The notes below the pieces were generated by a model that had not been told where the DNA came from, ran no database searches, and saw only the letters and a list, made by a program, of their open reading frames with translations. A program made the translations under genes and the position numbers. Below are positions 10,737 through 22,900 of a stretch of DNA of 64,000 nt, piece after piece. The stretch spans positions 76,085,244 to 76,149,243 of the forward strand of contig CM068827.1 of NCBI GenBank assembly GCA_028554795.2, given 5' to 3'. Within the stretch, counting starts at the first letter, position 1; each line of letters starts with the position of its first letter. This stretch comes from Sinohyriopsis cumingii (taxonomy: Eukaryota > Mollusca > Bivalvia > Unionida > Unionidae).

Positions 10737-10960
10737 ACACACGTCAATGGCGAAATAAGATTGGCTCAAAAGGTTATACTTTAATGCATACTCTCGTTAA
10801 TTTAACACATTCAAATGATTCATAACATGATGCAATCTTGTTATTACCTATTTTTGCCTGGGTACAAATAGTCTTTATTATCGTGAAACGGTTCTCTGAT
10901 GCATGGATGTTATTTAAGTATAACCTTTTGTGCCAATCATATTTCACCATTTATGTGTGT
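10737..10960. mobile_element. Short inverted-repeat (MITE-like) element, 224 bp
   Basis: The left arm (10737 to about 10785) and right arm (about 10905-10960) are imperfect inverted repeats of about 45 bp. Each contains ATTGGCnCAAAAGGTTATACTT in opposite orientation, and both end in ACACAC/GTGTGT-like sequence. The core is AT-rich and non-coding. This is the shape of a miniature inverted-repeat transposable element. No clear target duplication. Confidence 0.6.
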
Positions 10961-11585
10961 ACCACGTAGTGGACATTTAAAAAAAAATGATAGTCACTTG
11001 TTTATGATGTGTGCAGTGAAAAAGGCAATGTCTAATTCTTAGATGGAACAGGATTCCTAAAGTTGAATCTAGTTAATGGTAAGTAAAAACTTACTTTTGC
11101 ATTTACCACTGTTCTGTAACTAAAGAAGAGATGTATCGTAGAGTCGCAAACATGGTGCATGTAGCTCTTTTCACTGGTTGTCACATGAACTTGCACTTGT
11201 CACAATAGACAAAATTCACAAAAAGTGCACATTTCAGAGCCCATAACTTCAGTTTGGTACTAAGCAGAAGAGTCAATGATGGCTTGATGAATAGAAAAAT
11301 ATCTCAGGAGTAAAACAAGCCATAGACTATGGTCGTATGCCTTTAAAGACGGAAATAGCAGAAGAAAACACAGACAAAACTTTTATCTATGTAATGTTGT
11401 TATATTAATGAAGTGAAATGATGCAGCTCTGTTTTCCTTGCGTCAACAATTTAATAGTGACATAGTTTCAAAGCCATTTGTTCAGTTTTGTTCAAAATAA
11501 ATAGTTTCTTATATATGGAAATAATAAAATTGATAACATTTAAAGCAATTGTGAAAACAGTACTTATACAGTAACATTTATTTCG

Positions 11586-11656
<71 letters not shown>

Positions 11657-12660
11657 ATTTAGAATTTATCTTTTTCCTGGAACTATATACCATTAGTGCA
11701 GAATAAAGCTTATATTCTAAAACATGAAAGAGGGGTCCAGTCGAATTTATGATTTAGTTCCATACAGTATCATATATTTACATTCTCTTTATTTTGTGGA
11801 CCTCATAAGTAGACGAATATTTTAATAATCATTGTTGAAAGTACCATTTGGTAATTTTTGTAAGCTAAATTTTTATTGTGTCATATAATGTTTTGCAAAT
11901 TACAAACATTGGAAAAAAATTAGAAAAAACAGTGTCCATGTATTTAATTTGCTCTCGTCTCTCGGTCTCAGTATGCTGATGTTGTAGATTTGTTTTGTCT
12001 ATATATACTAGTCTGAGTATGTTAATGTCTCATATTAAAACAATGAGCACCATAAGGTATTTGTAGTAACTGAATTTATAATGAATTCATTGTATGCACA
12101 TTATTATAGAAACTATAAGAGCAGCAATACAAATTAGCATATTATTATTGGAAGCAAAATTCAGGCAACTGACCAGCAATGTACAAGACCTGTTTGATTA
12201 ATACTGCTGTAATTAAACATCATATTATAACTATTTGTTTAATAATTTGTTTGCCCAGTGTTAGCTTAATTAATTTAATTGAAAGCATTAATAGCGAATA
12301 ACACTGAAAAGTTACTTTGTTTAAAAAAATTTAATTGTGATAGCTCATATCTATTATGTTCTGGTTAGGACTACAGATTTGTTAGTAGATGTCTTACATA
12401 AATTTAAGAGCTGAAAATTAACCTTGTACACTTTTTAACTATATTTGCAAAAGCAGTAATAGTTACTATTATAAATCAGGTATGTGTGTTCCTTTGCTTT
12501 TCTCATAATATTTTACATGGTCCAAATCAGCCTGGCATTTGGGCCAAATAAACCAATAATTTGGGATGATTCAGCCCATAGTTTGGTCTAAATCAGTCAG
12601 CATTCATAGATAGGGCAGCAGACATCATTTCAGCTTCCAATGCACAGGGACTTGTTACAA
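10961..12660. other. Intergenic DNA with one TA microsatellite
   Basis: No coding exon or known repeat found apart from the TA tract at 11588-11649. Base composition and short scattered frames are typical of non-coding DNA. Confidence 0.5.
11588..11649. repeat. TA microsatellite
   Basis: About 62 bp of pure (TA)n. Confidence 0.95.
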
Positions 12661-12663
12661 ATG

Positions 12664-12784
12664 AAATTATTAAGAGTATTGGTTAATGGATAGAGGGCTG
12701 GGTGGGGGTCCAGACCTGAAGCAATACTCCTCTAGGTCGGGACCTCCCAAGCCTGAATCCATTGACTGATACTCTTAATTTTAT
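12664..12784. repeat. Long hairpin-forming inverted repeat
   Basis: The left arm AATTATTAAGAGTATTGG (from 12664) and right arm near 12756-12784 (ATTGACTGATACTCTTAATT) pair over about 28 bp with few mismatches. Inside, CTGGGTGGGGGTCC can pair with GGGACCTCCCAAG, extending the stem toward a loop of about 20-30 bases. It could be a small foldback element or a transcribed hairpin. Confidence 0.55.
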
Positions 12785-12789
12785 TTTTG

Positions 12790-14376
12790 ATGAGCCGCTG
12801 TGTTCCAGTGGGTTGCTATGACAAGATTTAACTAAGCTGGAATTTAAGTGACTGGCAGATGGTGCAGGTATCTATTCAGAAGGGAAACAGTCCATGCTGT
12901 GAGACTAGAGAACCTGTGAGACCAGGAGTAATGTCTTCATCATCATGCCTCACATCTGAATAACTTGTATGTAAACTTAATGTCAGGAAGTTCATATAGC
13001 TGTGAAAATAAAAAGCTTGAAGAAAAACTCTAAAAATCAATTTTCTTTACGTGTATACATTTAAATAAGTGCCAAAAACCTATTCATTCCTGGAAATGTC
13101 TATTCACATAACTGCCATGAGAAAGAGACCATTGAATGATTTTATATCTTTAGTATAGTATCAACTTTTGTCTTTGTGTCATTGAATGTTTTTTGTATTA
13201 TTACTATATTAGAATGTCTTTTTGGTAATAGGCAATTCTCCTTAGAGTGCATTCCGTCTGAGGTCACCTTGGAATATGCAGCATCTTGGTGTAGCCGTTG
13301 ATCGGAATTAATAATACCCATTCACCATAACAAGTGCCTGAAACATTGATTACTGATGCAGTTAAAATGACTAAATAAGTATACTGTAAAAAAATTTGGC
13401 CATGTTTTGTAATTAGTAGCATGGTAGTATGACATGTGGAAAAGTAGTTCATTGGCCAATGAGATGAGATGATGTCTTGTGCCACTGTGATAAAAAGATG
13501 TCATGTTTTTCCTAAACCTAGATATTTTCATTGGCTGTTTGGGACATACCTCCAGCATCAGTTATGGTGTTAAATTGTATCTTTTTCAAATTGTCAATAT
13601 ATTATTTTGGTTTGAATGATTTCAGAATTTTTTTTTTAAATTGGAGTGAGTGTGAGGTGTCTTTCTTGTTTCACTTCTGCAAAGTTCTGCCAAAGCACTT
13701 GCTATCAGTAACAATGATCATTGAGTCGTTTTGCCAAACACTTATGTCGAAGATCTCATGGGGCCACCAGCAAGTTGGATTAGATGAGACTTAGGCTGTT
13801 CATATCTTTTTTGAACATCTTGGTGAATACTCAAAGAAGCTAAGTGCTTACAAAGCCTACTCAGACTGACTTTCAGTAAAGAAAACCTCTGTTAAGCAGC
13901 AATGAAAAGATATGATAACAGCAGTGAGCAGATCTGTTAAGCAACTTCCCAATTGATATGACTAAATCTTGCATTAAACATCCCTATGTCTCTCTAATGA
14001 AATGACCTGGCATCTGCTTAATTGGGCTTCAGTATAGTCTCAGATGTCCTGAACAAGAATTATGTAGTTGTCTCCCTTCTGTTGAATAATTCCGTTTGCG
14101 ATGCCCTTAAAATTGTCCAGCTTGTCTTAAAAGTTGGTCTCATTTGTATTTAATGATTTGTCCTGAGTTGTTCATTTTCAAAGTTCATGGAGCAGAATTG
14201 AATTGGCTTGGGATGAATCTTCCCTGATCTGAATTGTCCAGTTTCCTTAAAATGGCACTAATTTAAGCCATTTTCTTAATGCCTTTCTTTCATGCCTGAT
14301 TCAGTTATTGTTACTTTTAACTACACATGTCATGACTACATATTAATATTATTTCATATAAAAATATATATATGTA

Positions 14377-14380
<4 letters not shown>
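12790..14380. other. Non-coding DNA with one copy of a local ~110-bp repeat
   Basis: 13121-13240 shares CATTGAAT.. / TTTAGTATAGTATCAA.. / GAATGTCTTTTTGG with 14640-14742 and 15051-15115. The rest shows no gene. Confidence 0.5.
13126..13232 (+). repeat. Local ~110-bp repeat R2, copy 1
   Basis: Begins GACCATTGAATG, has TTTAGTATAGTATCAA in the middle, ends AGAATGTCTTTTTGG. Copies 2 and 3 are at 14643-14742 and 15051-15115. Confidence 0.75.

Positions 14381-14447
<67 letters not shown>
14381..14447. repeat. TA microsatellite
   Basis: About 67 bp of (TA)n, preceded by TATGTATGTACA variants. Confidence 0.95.
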
Positions 14448-14449
<2 letters not shown>

Positions 14450-14642
14450 ATTGTCAATGTGTAATCAGGTCTGTGGAATCAATAAATGGGGTCATCTTCC
14501 CAGAACTGACAAATCCATAGTTATGGTGGAAAACTGGAATTAGATCATAAGCTATCCTGCTATGTGCAGAATTCTGAAAGTAATGATCATAAATATTGTG
14601 TCTAAAGAGACAGAGACAGAGAGAGAAAGAGAGAGAGAAACA

Positions 14643-14742
14643 GACCATTGAATGCTTTTATATCTTTAGTATAGTATCAATTTTTGTCATTCCGTCATTG
14701 AATGTTTTTTGATATTTTTACTGTAATAGAATGTCTTTTTGG
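14643..14742 (+). repeat. Local repeat R2, copy 2
   Basis: Same unit as 13126-13232. It ends exactly where SINE B is inserted, and GTCTTTTTGG is repeated on the far side of the SINE. Confidence 0.75.
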
Positions 14743-15050
14743 ACCACTCCAGTGGCCTAGTGGTTAGAGCATCTGCCCCGGATGCGGGAGGTTGTGGGTT
14801 CAAACCCTGGCTCGTCATACCAAAGACTTCTAAAAATGATACTAACAGCTAGGCACTCAGCATTAAGAAGTTAGTGTTAGGACTGGTTAGCCTGGTGTCA
14901 GGATAATGTGACTGGATGGGACATCATGCTACATGTCTGCGGCATGATGCCTCAGTGCTAGGCATCACTTTTAACTGCCATACTGCAGACATCATAGCGA
15001 TATGACTGGAAAATTTTTAAAGCTACATTAAAAATCTAAATCACACACAC
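14743..15050 (+). mobile_element. tRNA-derived SINE family B, full length, with target duplication
   Basis: The head is tRNA-like with an RNA polymerase III A box (TGGCCTAGTGGTTAGAGCA) and B box (GGTTCAAACCC). A conserved body follows (GGTGTCAGGATAATGTGACT, CATGTCTGCGGCATGATGCC, TTAAAGCTACATTAAAAAT), then a (CA)n tail. Flanked by a perfect 10-bp duplication GTCTTTTTGG (14733-14742 and 15051-15060), proving retroposition. Confidence 0.93.
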
Positions 15051-15115
15051 GTCTTTTTGGCCATTGGATGCTTTTGTATTTTTAGTATAGTATCAACTCT
15101 TGTCTTTTCAATTTA
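15051..15115 (+). repeat. Local repeat R2, copy 3 (partial)
   Basis: Resumes immediately after the SINE with GTCTTTTTGGCCATTGGATG and TTTAGTATAGTATCAA. Confidence 0.65.
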
Positions 15116-15448
15116 GAGGGAAATGTTTCCGAAATTTTGATTTGTATAAATTTTAAATTCTTATTGTCTGCAATCATGTTTAATCTGTGTTATTCGTGCC
15201 AAAAGTTCACACATGAGCCTGAAGAAGTTAGTGAAATTCCATGCACATGTAGCCTGATCACCACTTTGAACAGTTCTGGTTGTGGAGAGGAGTCTTATTT
15301 TCCCACCACTGGCCATGTTCTTGTGGGAGGAAGCAAGTCCAATGTTGCCACCTCTTCTCCAGTTCAGGTAGGGGAGAGAAGTCCTTTGACCTAACAATCA
15401 TGTTAAGTGTTGTCTGAAATAGCATTTGGGATGCTAAGCTTTCTTGGT

Positions 15449-15772
15449 GATGTGATGTGATTTTGATATTTAACGTAGCTTTAACAATTTTTCAGTCATA
15501 TTGCTACGATGTCTGCAATTTGGCAGTTTATAGTGGTGTCTAGCACTGGGGCATCATGCCGCAGACATATAGCATGATGTCCCACCCAGTCACGTTATCC
15601 TGACACCAGGGCGACAAGTCCTAACACTAACCACTTAATGCTGAATGCCAAAGCGAGACAGCTGTTAGTACCATTTTTGTAAGTCTTTGGTATGACTCTG
15701 TCAGGGATTGAACCCACGACCTCCTACGTCCGAGGCGGACGCTCTAACCACTAGGCCACCGGAGTGGTAACA
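15449..15772 (-). mobile_element. SINE family B, minus strand, with target duplication
   Basis: Reverse complement of the 14743 SINE: B box as GGGATTGAACCC-like, A box as CTCTAACCACTAGGCCACC near 15740-15760. A 10-bp duplication CTTTCTTGGT flanks it (15439-15448 and 15773-15782). Confidence 0.9.
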
Positions 15773-15923
15773 CTTTCTTGGTTAACAGGATGTCACTTTG
15801 GCTGAATAACACGTATAAATTCAGGGTGTTATTACTTCTGTATCTTTGTTCTTGAACATAAATATTACTTGCAAATAAAATATTGATTTTGTTTTTTGAA
15901 AGATTAAAATATTTGATTTAAAA

Positions 15924-16547
15924 GGAATTACTTCACTAATTAGTAGTTAGATTGGTAGAAGGAATTACTTTACTAATTAGTAGTAAGATTGGTAGAAGGA
16001 ATTACTTCACTAATTAGTAGTAAGATTGGTAGAAGGAATTACTTTACTAATTAGTAGTAAGATTGGTAGAAGGAATTACTTCACTAATTAGTAGTAAGAT
16101 TGGTAGAAGGAATTACTTCACTAATTAGTAGTTAGATTGGTAGAAGGAATTACTTCACTAATTAGTAGTTAGATTGGTAGAAGGAATTACTTCACTAATT
16201 AGTAGTTAGATTGGTAGAAGGAATTACTTTACTAATTAGTAGTAAGATTGGTAGAAGGAATTACTTCACTAATTAGTAGTAAGATTGGTAGAAGGAATTA
16301 CTTTACTAATTAGTAGTAAGATTGGTAGAAGGAATTACTTCACTAATTAGTAGTTAGATTGGTAGAAGGAATTACTTCACTAATTAGTAGTTAGATTGGT
16401 AGAAGGAATTACTTCACTAATTAGTAGTTAGATTGGTAGAAGGAATTGCTTCACTAATTAGTAGTAAGATTGGTAGAAGGAATTACTTCACTAATTAGTA
16501 GTAAGATTGGTAGAAGGAATTACTTTACTAATTAGTAGTTAGATTGG
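15924..16547. repeat. 37-bp tandem array, ~17 copies, with TAATTA in every unit
   Basis: The unit is 37 bp long and holds the palindrome ACTAATTAGT. Units differ at two linked sites (TTCAC or TTTAC; GTTAG or GTAAG). The order of variants from about unit 6 on suggests a higher-order repeat of six units (222 bp). The array ends about 250 bp before the first coding exon of the oxidoreductase gene, so it lies in its promoter or first intron. Confidence 0.95.
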
Positions 16548-16784
16548 TTGTACACTGTATCAGGTTTGATTGATTATACATGTATCTAGTTTGAGGAGTT
16601 GTCAGTTGTCCAAACTGAAGCCATGTTGTGGGTATGAATATAGATAAGTACCAACTGTCTCCATTAAATTTAATTTATTGCTTGGGATTATTTGTGACAC
16701 CATTCTGCCTAAAACATTTGATTATTTAATTTATGCCTAAAACTCATATATGTTAGCCAGATACAATTAACAGTTTTCTTTCCT

Positions 16785-16790
16785 CAGCAG
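16785..16790 (+). promoter_or_regulatory. Tandem splice acceptor CAGCAG before the start codon exon
   Basis: A pyrimidine-rich tract (TTTTCTTTCCT) is followed by CAGCAG, giving two possible acceptors three bases apart, 10-13 bases upstream of the ATG at 16800. It implies a 5' untranslated exon further upstream that I could not locate. Confidence 0.55.
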
Positions 16791-16799
16791 GGAAACAAG

Positions 16800-16970
16800 A
16801 TGAATAAAGAGGAAGGAAAACCAGAAGAGAGTCACGAGCAAGCGGAAACAAAAGAGAGTAGAGGGCTAGGTGAGACAGAAGAGAGATGTGTTACAGCCAT
16901 CGTTATTGGGGCAGGTCAGAGAGGTCATGGATACTCTTCCTTTGGCATGTATTATCCCAATAAGTTCAAG
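16800..16970 (+). CDS. Oxidoreductase coding exon 1 (start codon, GxGxxG)
   Basis: 57 codons, ends phase 0 before GTCTGT (a weak but valid GT donor). It holds the charged N-terminal tail and the first Rossmann strand with GAGQRG. Confidence 0.9.
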
Positions 16971-19900
16971 GTCTGTATTTCAAACAAAGTTCCAAGTCAA
17001 CATTTTCCTAGATTTTATTACCCAGAACAGTATACATTTTGTATGCTATGGACAACCTTGTTTTTCTAGCAAAGACTAAAATGTATCCTTGCCTAATGTT
17101 TCTCTTCAGTTACTTCCATTTTAAAAAAATTGGCATTCCAGGGGTGTATTTTTTTATATACAAATATTCTGGTATGTTTTCCAGCAGCATGACCAGTATT
17201 TGTAGCTCCACTACCCTCATTTTAATATATTAATCTGGGAAAAAAAACCTGAAAACTTTATTGTTAGGTGTGGAGTCTTACTTAAATATATATGGTTATA
17301 TTGATGTGCAGGATATATGAGCCATTACGATTGTTAGACCATATAAGACTTACAGTTCACAATATAATAAAGACATTATTATGGTCAAGGATGGTGTAAT
17401 GTGTAATCCATTAATGTTGATGTTATACTGCTCATTTCTTTGACTGGATTTATTTAGTTAACATTTTATAGAAATGGTAATAGCTGGGAAAGTTAAGTGG
17501 TAAATATTGAACTTGATGCTGTACAGAAAATGTTAAATAGTTTATATTGGACTTGATGCCACAGTATTAAATGACTTTACTGAATTGAGGCAGATGTTGC
17601 ACACAGCTATTTTCCTAGTATTCTCCTCACAGATGATGTGTCAGATTTAAAGAATGATTAATCTTGTTGGCAGGTTGTTGGTGTGTGTGATCCAAGGGAG
17701 TATCACCGTTACATAGAGGTTCAGAGACACAACATTCCCAATGACATGGTGTTCACAGGTAAGGATGGGCAGTTCCCTGTTTGTATGTTGTATGAGTTAC
17801 CTCCCTTATAATTTGGTATGCCCTTCCATTTGTAGGTATTTTATGATAGGGTATCTAGCAGAAGAAGCATCTTGTCTCATCTTGCCTTTTTCTAAGAGAA
17901 ATGAGAGATCAAACATGATGTCATCCATTGGTGGTGGGTTTCTTTTGCAGTCTCATAGCTCATCTTTGCTCCCCAAGGTTCTGATATGTTAACCCTTTGT
18001 ACACCTTGGTGAATTGAGCAGATATTTTAGTGCTTTGTCTTAGCAACATCTATTGGATTTCATGAGTTACCTCCTTTTGCATGTAATGCAAACTAACCTA
18101 TGGCTTGTAACAGTGGCCGAAAATGGTACTTTGTAATTTTAACATCAAAAGTATGAGTATGACTACATACCATAGATAAGCTATTGTATGTGTATTTGAG
18201 CAAAAGGTATTTGTACAAACACAGACCAGCAGTGGAAAATTGCTTATTTATGAGTCCATTGGAGTTGTGTGCTCCCTTTGTTTTGATCATGTAGGAGCTG
18301 TGTTCAAATCTTAACAACTTAATTTTGATCGGATGCGGGGGCTTGGTGCCACATCCAATGTGATTCACAGACCCAAAGTACACACATATCAGCTTATATT
18401 ATATTGTATTTATTTTCAAACTACAAACTAAAGATTATAAAAAAAGTTATGTTTTACTATGTATTTTTTAACAAAAACTTATAGTGAGGAGGAAATTCCT
18501 TGGTAGTAAAAGAAGCAGTCTCTATAATATCAAACAAAATAATTCATACCAAGTTTATCTGGTTATAGACTGCTCTATGGTGGCCTAAGTGGTTAGAGCA
18601 TCTGCCTTAAATGCGGGAGGTAACGGGTTCAAACCCTGGCAGAGTCATATCAGAGATTTATAAAAATGGTACTAGCAGCTGCCTTGCTTGGTTCTCAGCA
18701 TTAAGAGGTTGGTGTTAGGACTTGTTGGCCTGGCATCAGGATAATGTGACTGGATGGGACAAAATGCTCTATATCTGTGGCATGATGCCTCAGTGCTCGA
18801 CATCACTATAAGCTGCCACACTGCAGACTATGTTAAAAATGCAAACCACACACACTAACATCAAATTACAGATCAAAGATCATCCTGGAATCTGAGTGGG
18901 GAAAATTTCATAGCTGTAGGCTGGATCTGCCGTTGTTTATTGTGGAGACAGATCAGTGTTTGCACTGTAGCTATGGAATTATAAATTGAACAAACTATAT
19001 GGCCTTGATTCTATGAATGTAGTGCCAGATATGGAACTGTGTTATTTATGAATGGATCTCATGCATACTTGCAATAACACAATGTGTCATTTGAAAAACA
19101 CAATATTTTAATCCCAAAATTTTCCAACATGGTCATGATTTGAAATTTTTTCCGTAATCTAAGCAACAATAACGAAAAAATATATCCCCCAGACAGATAA
19201 GGCCTTCCATTACCACCATGATATATACATTTGATTGTTAACCTTTGTAGACAATTCTTCTTAGCATTCATGTAAAACTATCTTCAGAGAAGTTTATTCG
19301 GTTCATTATTATTGAGGCAATTAAACAACCACCATTTCACAGATAACTTAATTGGCTGACAATAGCTTATATAATTGGCTGAAAATAGCTAGCCTGATGT
19401 TAAGTTCTTTGAGTACAGTTGTGGGAGAGCTCATTAGGCTAATTTGCATAAGTAAAGTTGATACATAATTGCCTTGAATGAATTGTATAAGACATCTTTA
19501 TCAAAGATTATTGGCCAGTTTGTAATCAGCAGCATTTCTTTGAAGCAATATCTTGTTGCATTCATGAAATGCAGAACTTCTTTTTTTTTAGGAAGTTGGA
19601 ATAGTGTACAGGTGAGGTTCATTTTTGAAGACAAAATGTTGAAATGCAGTTGTGATTTTAGGGAAGGATGAGCCATCTGTGAGGTGAGCAATTCCCAGCA
19701 ATACTAAAGTTCATCATTAATGGAGGTTGAATTTGAGAAGACAGTGGCAAGGGGAAGGATTTTATTCTTTGCACATTCTGTGAACACCATCAACATTAGT
19801 CATTCAATATTCTATGACATACATCAACATAGCAGCACCACCATGTATCAGGACAATGCATAATTGCAGAGGTGAATTGCAATAGCGATAATGTTTAAAC

Positions 19901-22900
19901 AGTCATCAACAGACCATATCATCATATTTAAACAGTCATCAACATGCCATGTCATCATGTTTAAACAATCATTAACAGACCATGTAATTATGTTTAAATA
20001 ATCATCAACAGACCATGTCATCATGTTTAAACAATCATCAACAGACTATATCATCATATTTAAACAATCATCAACATACCATGTCATCATGTTTAAACAA
20101 TCATCAACAGTCGACAGATGATGTCACAAGAAATGAAGTACATTTCTGCAATTTCGTTCTGGAGCCCAATTTGTTGTTTGCAATAACTGGTAATGTTTAA
20201 GATCTTCATGCTTGATTCTCCCTCACAGCAATGCAGAAAGATGATATTCTATGCTGAGAAAAATTAAACAGTATCTTCAGAGAAGTCTGAACAACAATTT
20301 TGGAATGAGTGCAGACACAAATGACACTTGCTTTACCTTCAAACCATGATTGAGCTATCGAGGGCAGCAAAGACTGCATCTAATTAAGACTGTTTCTTCT
20401 CTTTAGTAGACAGAAACATGGTGTATCTTTTTGTTTAATGTCTGTGTAATTATGAATGTGGGCATGTGCATTGTACATTGCTAAGTTCATTAAGCATTTT
20501 CTGTATGGCAAGTGTATTAAATACTTCAAAGAAAAAAAATACATTGTTGTTTCTAAATTCACATTTGAATTTTCAGTCATTTTCTTCAATCTTATATGAG
20601 GGGGCCCCGAGTGGCCGAGTGGTCTAAAGTGCTGTCCGTTACGGATCACTGCCATCTCACCTCTGTCTGCGTAGGTTCTAGTCTCGGATTCAGCCAATGT
20701 GGGTATGTGAGAAAGCTTGCCAGTAGGTTCTCATGGGTCGGTGGTTCTTTCCGGGGTTTTCCCGGGTTCTTCCTCCACCATTAATACTGGCCGCCATGTA
20801 TAGCCTATCGTGTGCTGAAAAATGGCGTTAAACCCTACAACAACAACAACAACAATCTTATATGAGTAGATAATTTATTTTCAATTTTTAAGTGTTGCTT
20901 TGCAGGAGTCACTTACACTGGGTGCTCTTGGGACCTCAAAATGTGCTTTTTGAGACTTACCCACCACCCAACCTGGCCAGAAAAAAACAAACCAAACAGT
21001 GTATGGGAGGTTGGTAGATATGCACTTACATCAATTAAATCTACCTAGTAATCACATGTTTGTCTGTTGTCTTTCTTTCTTTATAAATATATGCTTTTCT
21101 GGTGTTGTGTGTATTAGGTAGGGGGAATCAGATGGTGTTGTGTTTATATTTTCATTGGGTGGGACGGGGAACTGGTATCATGTTGCAAGGATTTTATTTA
21201 AAGATTGTGAAGAGAAATGATAAGTTACCATGGGATGTTTAAAGCATGATCTTTTTTATATTTTTATGAACCGAACATTTGTTACCTTCAGACTGGAAAG
21301 AAGTCGCTAACAGAGGAAAGCTTGCTGATTGTGTCATCATATGTACCCCAGATAAACTTCATAAGGTAAAAATTAACTTTAGTGTACAGGTCATTTAATG
21401 TACAGGTCATATAGTATACAAGTCATTTTCTGTACAGGTCATATAGTATAAAGGTCATATAGTGTACAGGTCATAAATTATACAGGACATATAGTGTATG
21501 GAACAGTTTGCATAGAGGTCATATAGTGCACGTCATTTTGTGTACAGGTCATATAATGTACAGAGCAGATGGTGTACAAGTCAGAGTATTCAGGTCATAT
21601 AGTGCACAGGTCATATAGTGTACAGATCATATAGTGTACAGATCATATAGTGTACAGATCATATAGTGTGCAGATCATATAGTGTACAGATCATACAGTA
21701 ATGGGTTAGCAAGTGTAGCAAATACTCGCAATCTCTCTCTAGTCCTGCAGGTTTTCATGGATTAGAGTGAAACTTGGTAAATATAATGGTCATTAGTTTA
21801 TTGAACAACAACAAACTCTGTTGCAGACTTTTATCCCTTTATGAATGGCAGGTATTAGATATTTTTTGTATGTATACATTGTTTCATAAGTTTGTATTTG
21901 TTTTTGCTAGGAAATAAATATTCAGATTTGAACAGAATATAGGAGAAAATGTTAGTGGTTTTAAATGTATGTCACATAGTGACCTTGAAACAGATATGTG
22001 CATATTGAAACTGGGTTGTGCTGTATTTCATTACATTAACCTATGATCAATTTGTATACCTCTGGGGGTAAATTGTATTCTTGATGGATTGTCATAAAAC
22101 ATGGGAAATATTATTGTAATCGCCTGAAGATGAATGCAAAAACTCTTGGTAATTATCACGGTTATTACATGGTGATTCACAAAGTACAAGTCACTTTGCT
22201 CCTGGAATTTGTGTTTGAGTAATTGACAGTTTTGTCTTGTAGCTTAATGTATTGTATTACACAATCTTATTAGCACAATTAGTCCCACAGGTTTTGATCA
22301 ATTAGCATGAAACTTAGTAAATGCAAGTATGGTCAAGTAAGTTTGTTCCTGCAGTTCTGTTTTGAGTTATTGCCCGTTTTGTCTTGTAGCTCAATGCAGT
22401 GTATTAATGTTGTTATGACTACCAGTTCTGCAGTTTTTGATAGATTAACATGAAATTTAGTAAATATTAAGATCATGATAGAAATGTGCAGATATGGACA
22501 ATTGACTTTCCTCCTGCAGTTCTCTTGGAGTTATTGCCATTTTTGTCTTGTAGCTTAATGTGTTCCACAGATTTTTTTATGCTTATTAGCACAACTGGTT
22601 CCATATCTTGTCTTGATTCTCTTTTTATAATAAAGTTGTGTTCCCATGCTTTTGTAAGAGTTCTTGCCCTTTTTGACTTTAGCTGAATGCAGTGTATGAC
22701 AGAACATTGTGAATGTCACTACTTTTGTAGTTTTTAGTGGATTACTGTTAAAACTAGTTCATATTATGATCATCATCATAAAATATGCATATTAACAAAT
22801 CATTGTGATCCCATTGTTTTTATAACAGTTATGTGTTGTTGTATTTTACTATAGATTTATCTCCATCATTGGATAGGGATGGAATGCAGGATCTATGGCA

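Noticed and set aside
14757-14830. tRNA-like sequence with A and B boxes
   Set aside because: It is the head of SINE family B; the same sequence recurs about eight times with a common body and the cloverleaf arms do not pair well enough for a tRNA gene.
15924-16547. CRISPR-like array
   Set aside because: Units are directly adjacent with no unique spacers, in eukaryotic DNA.
20601-20690. tRNA-Leu/Ser-like sequence
   Set aside because: It is the head of SINE family A, repeated in at least six other places with a (CAA)n tail.
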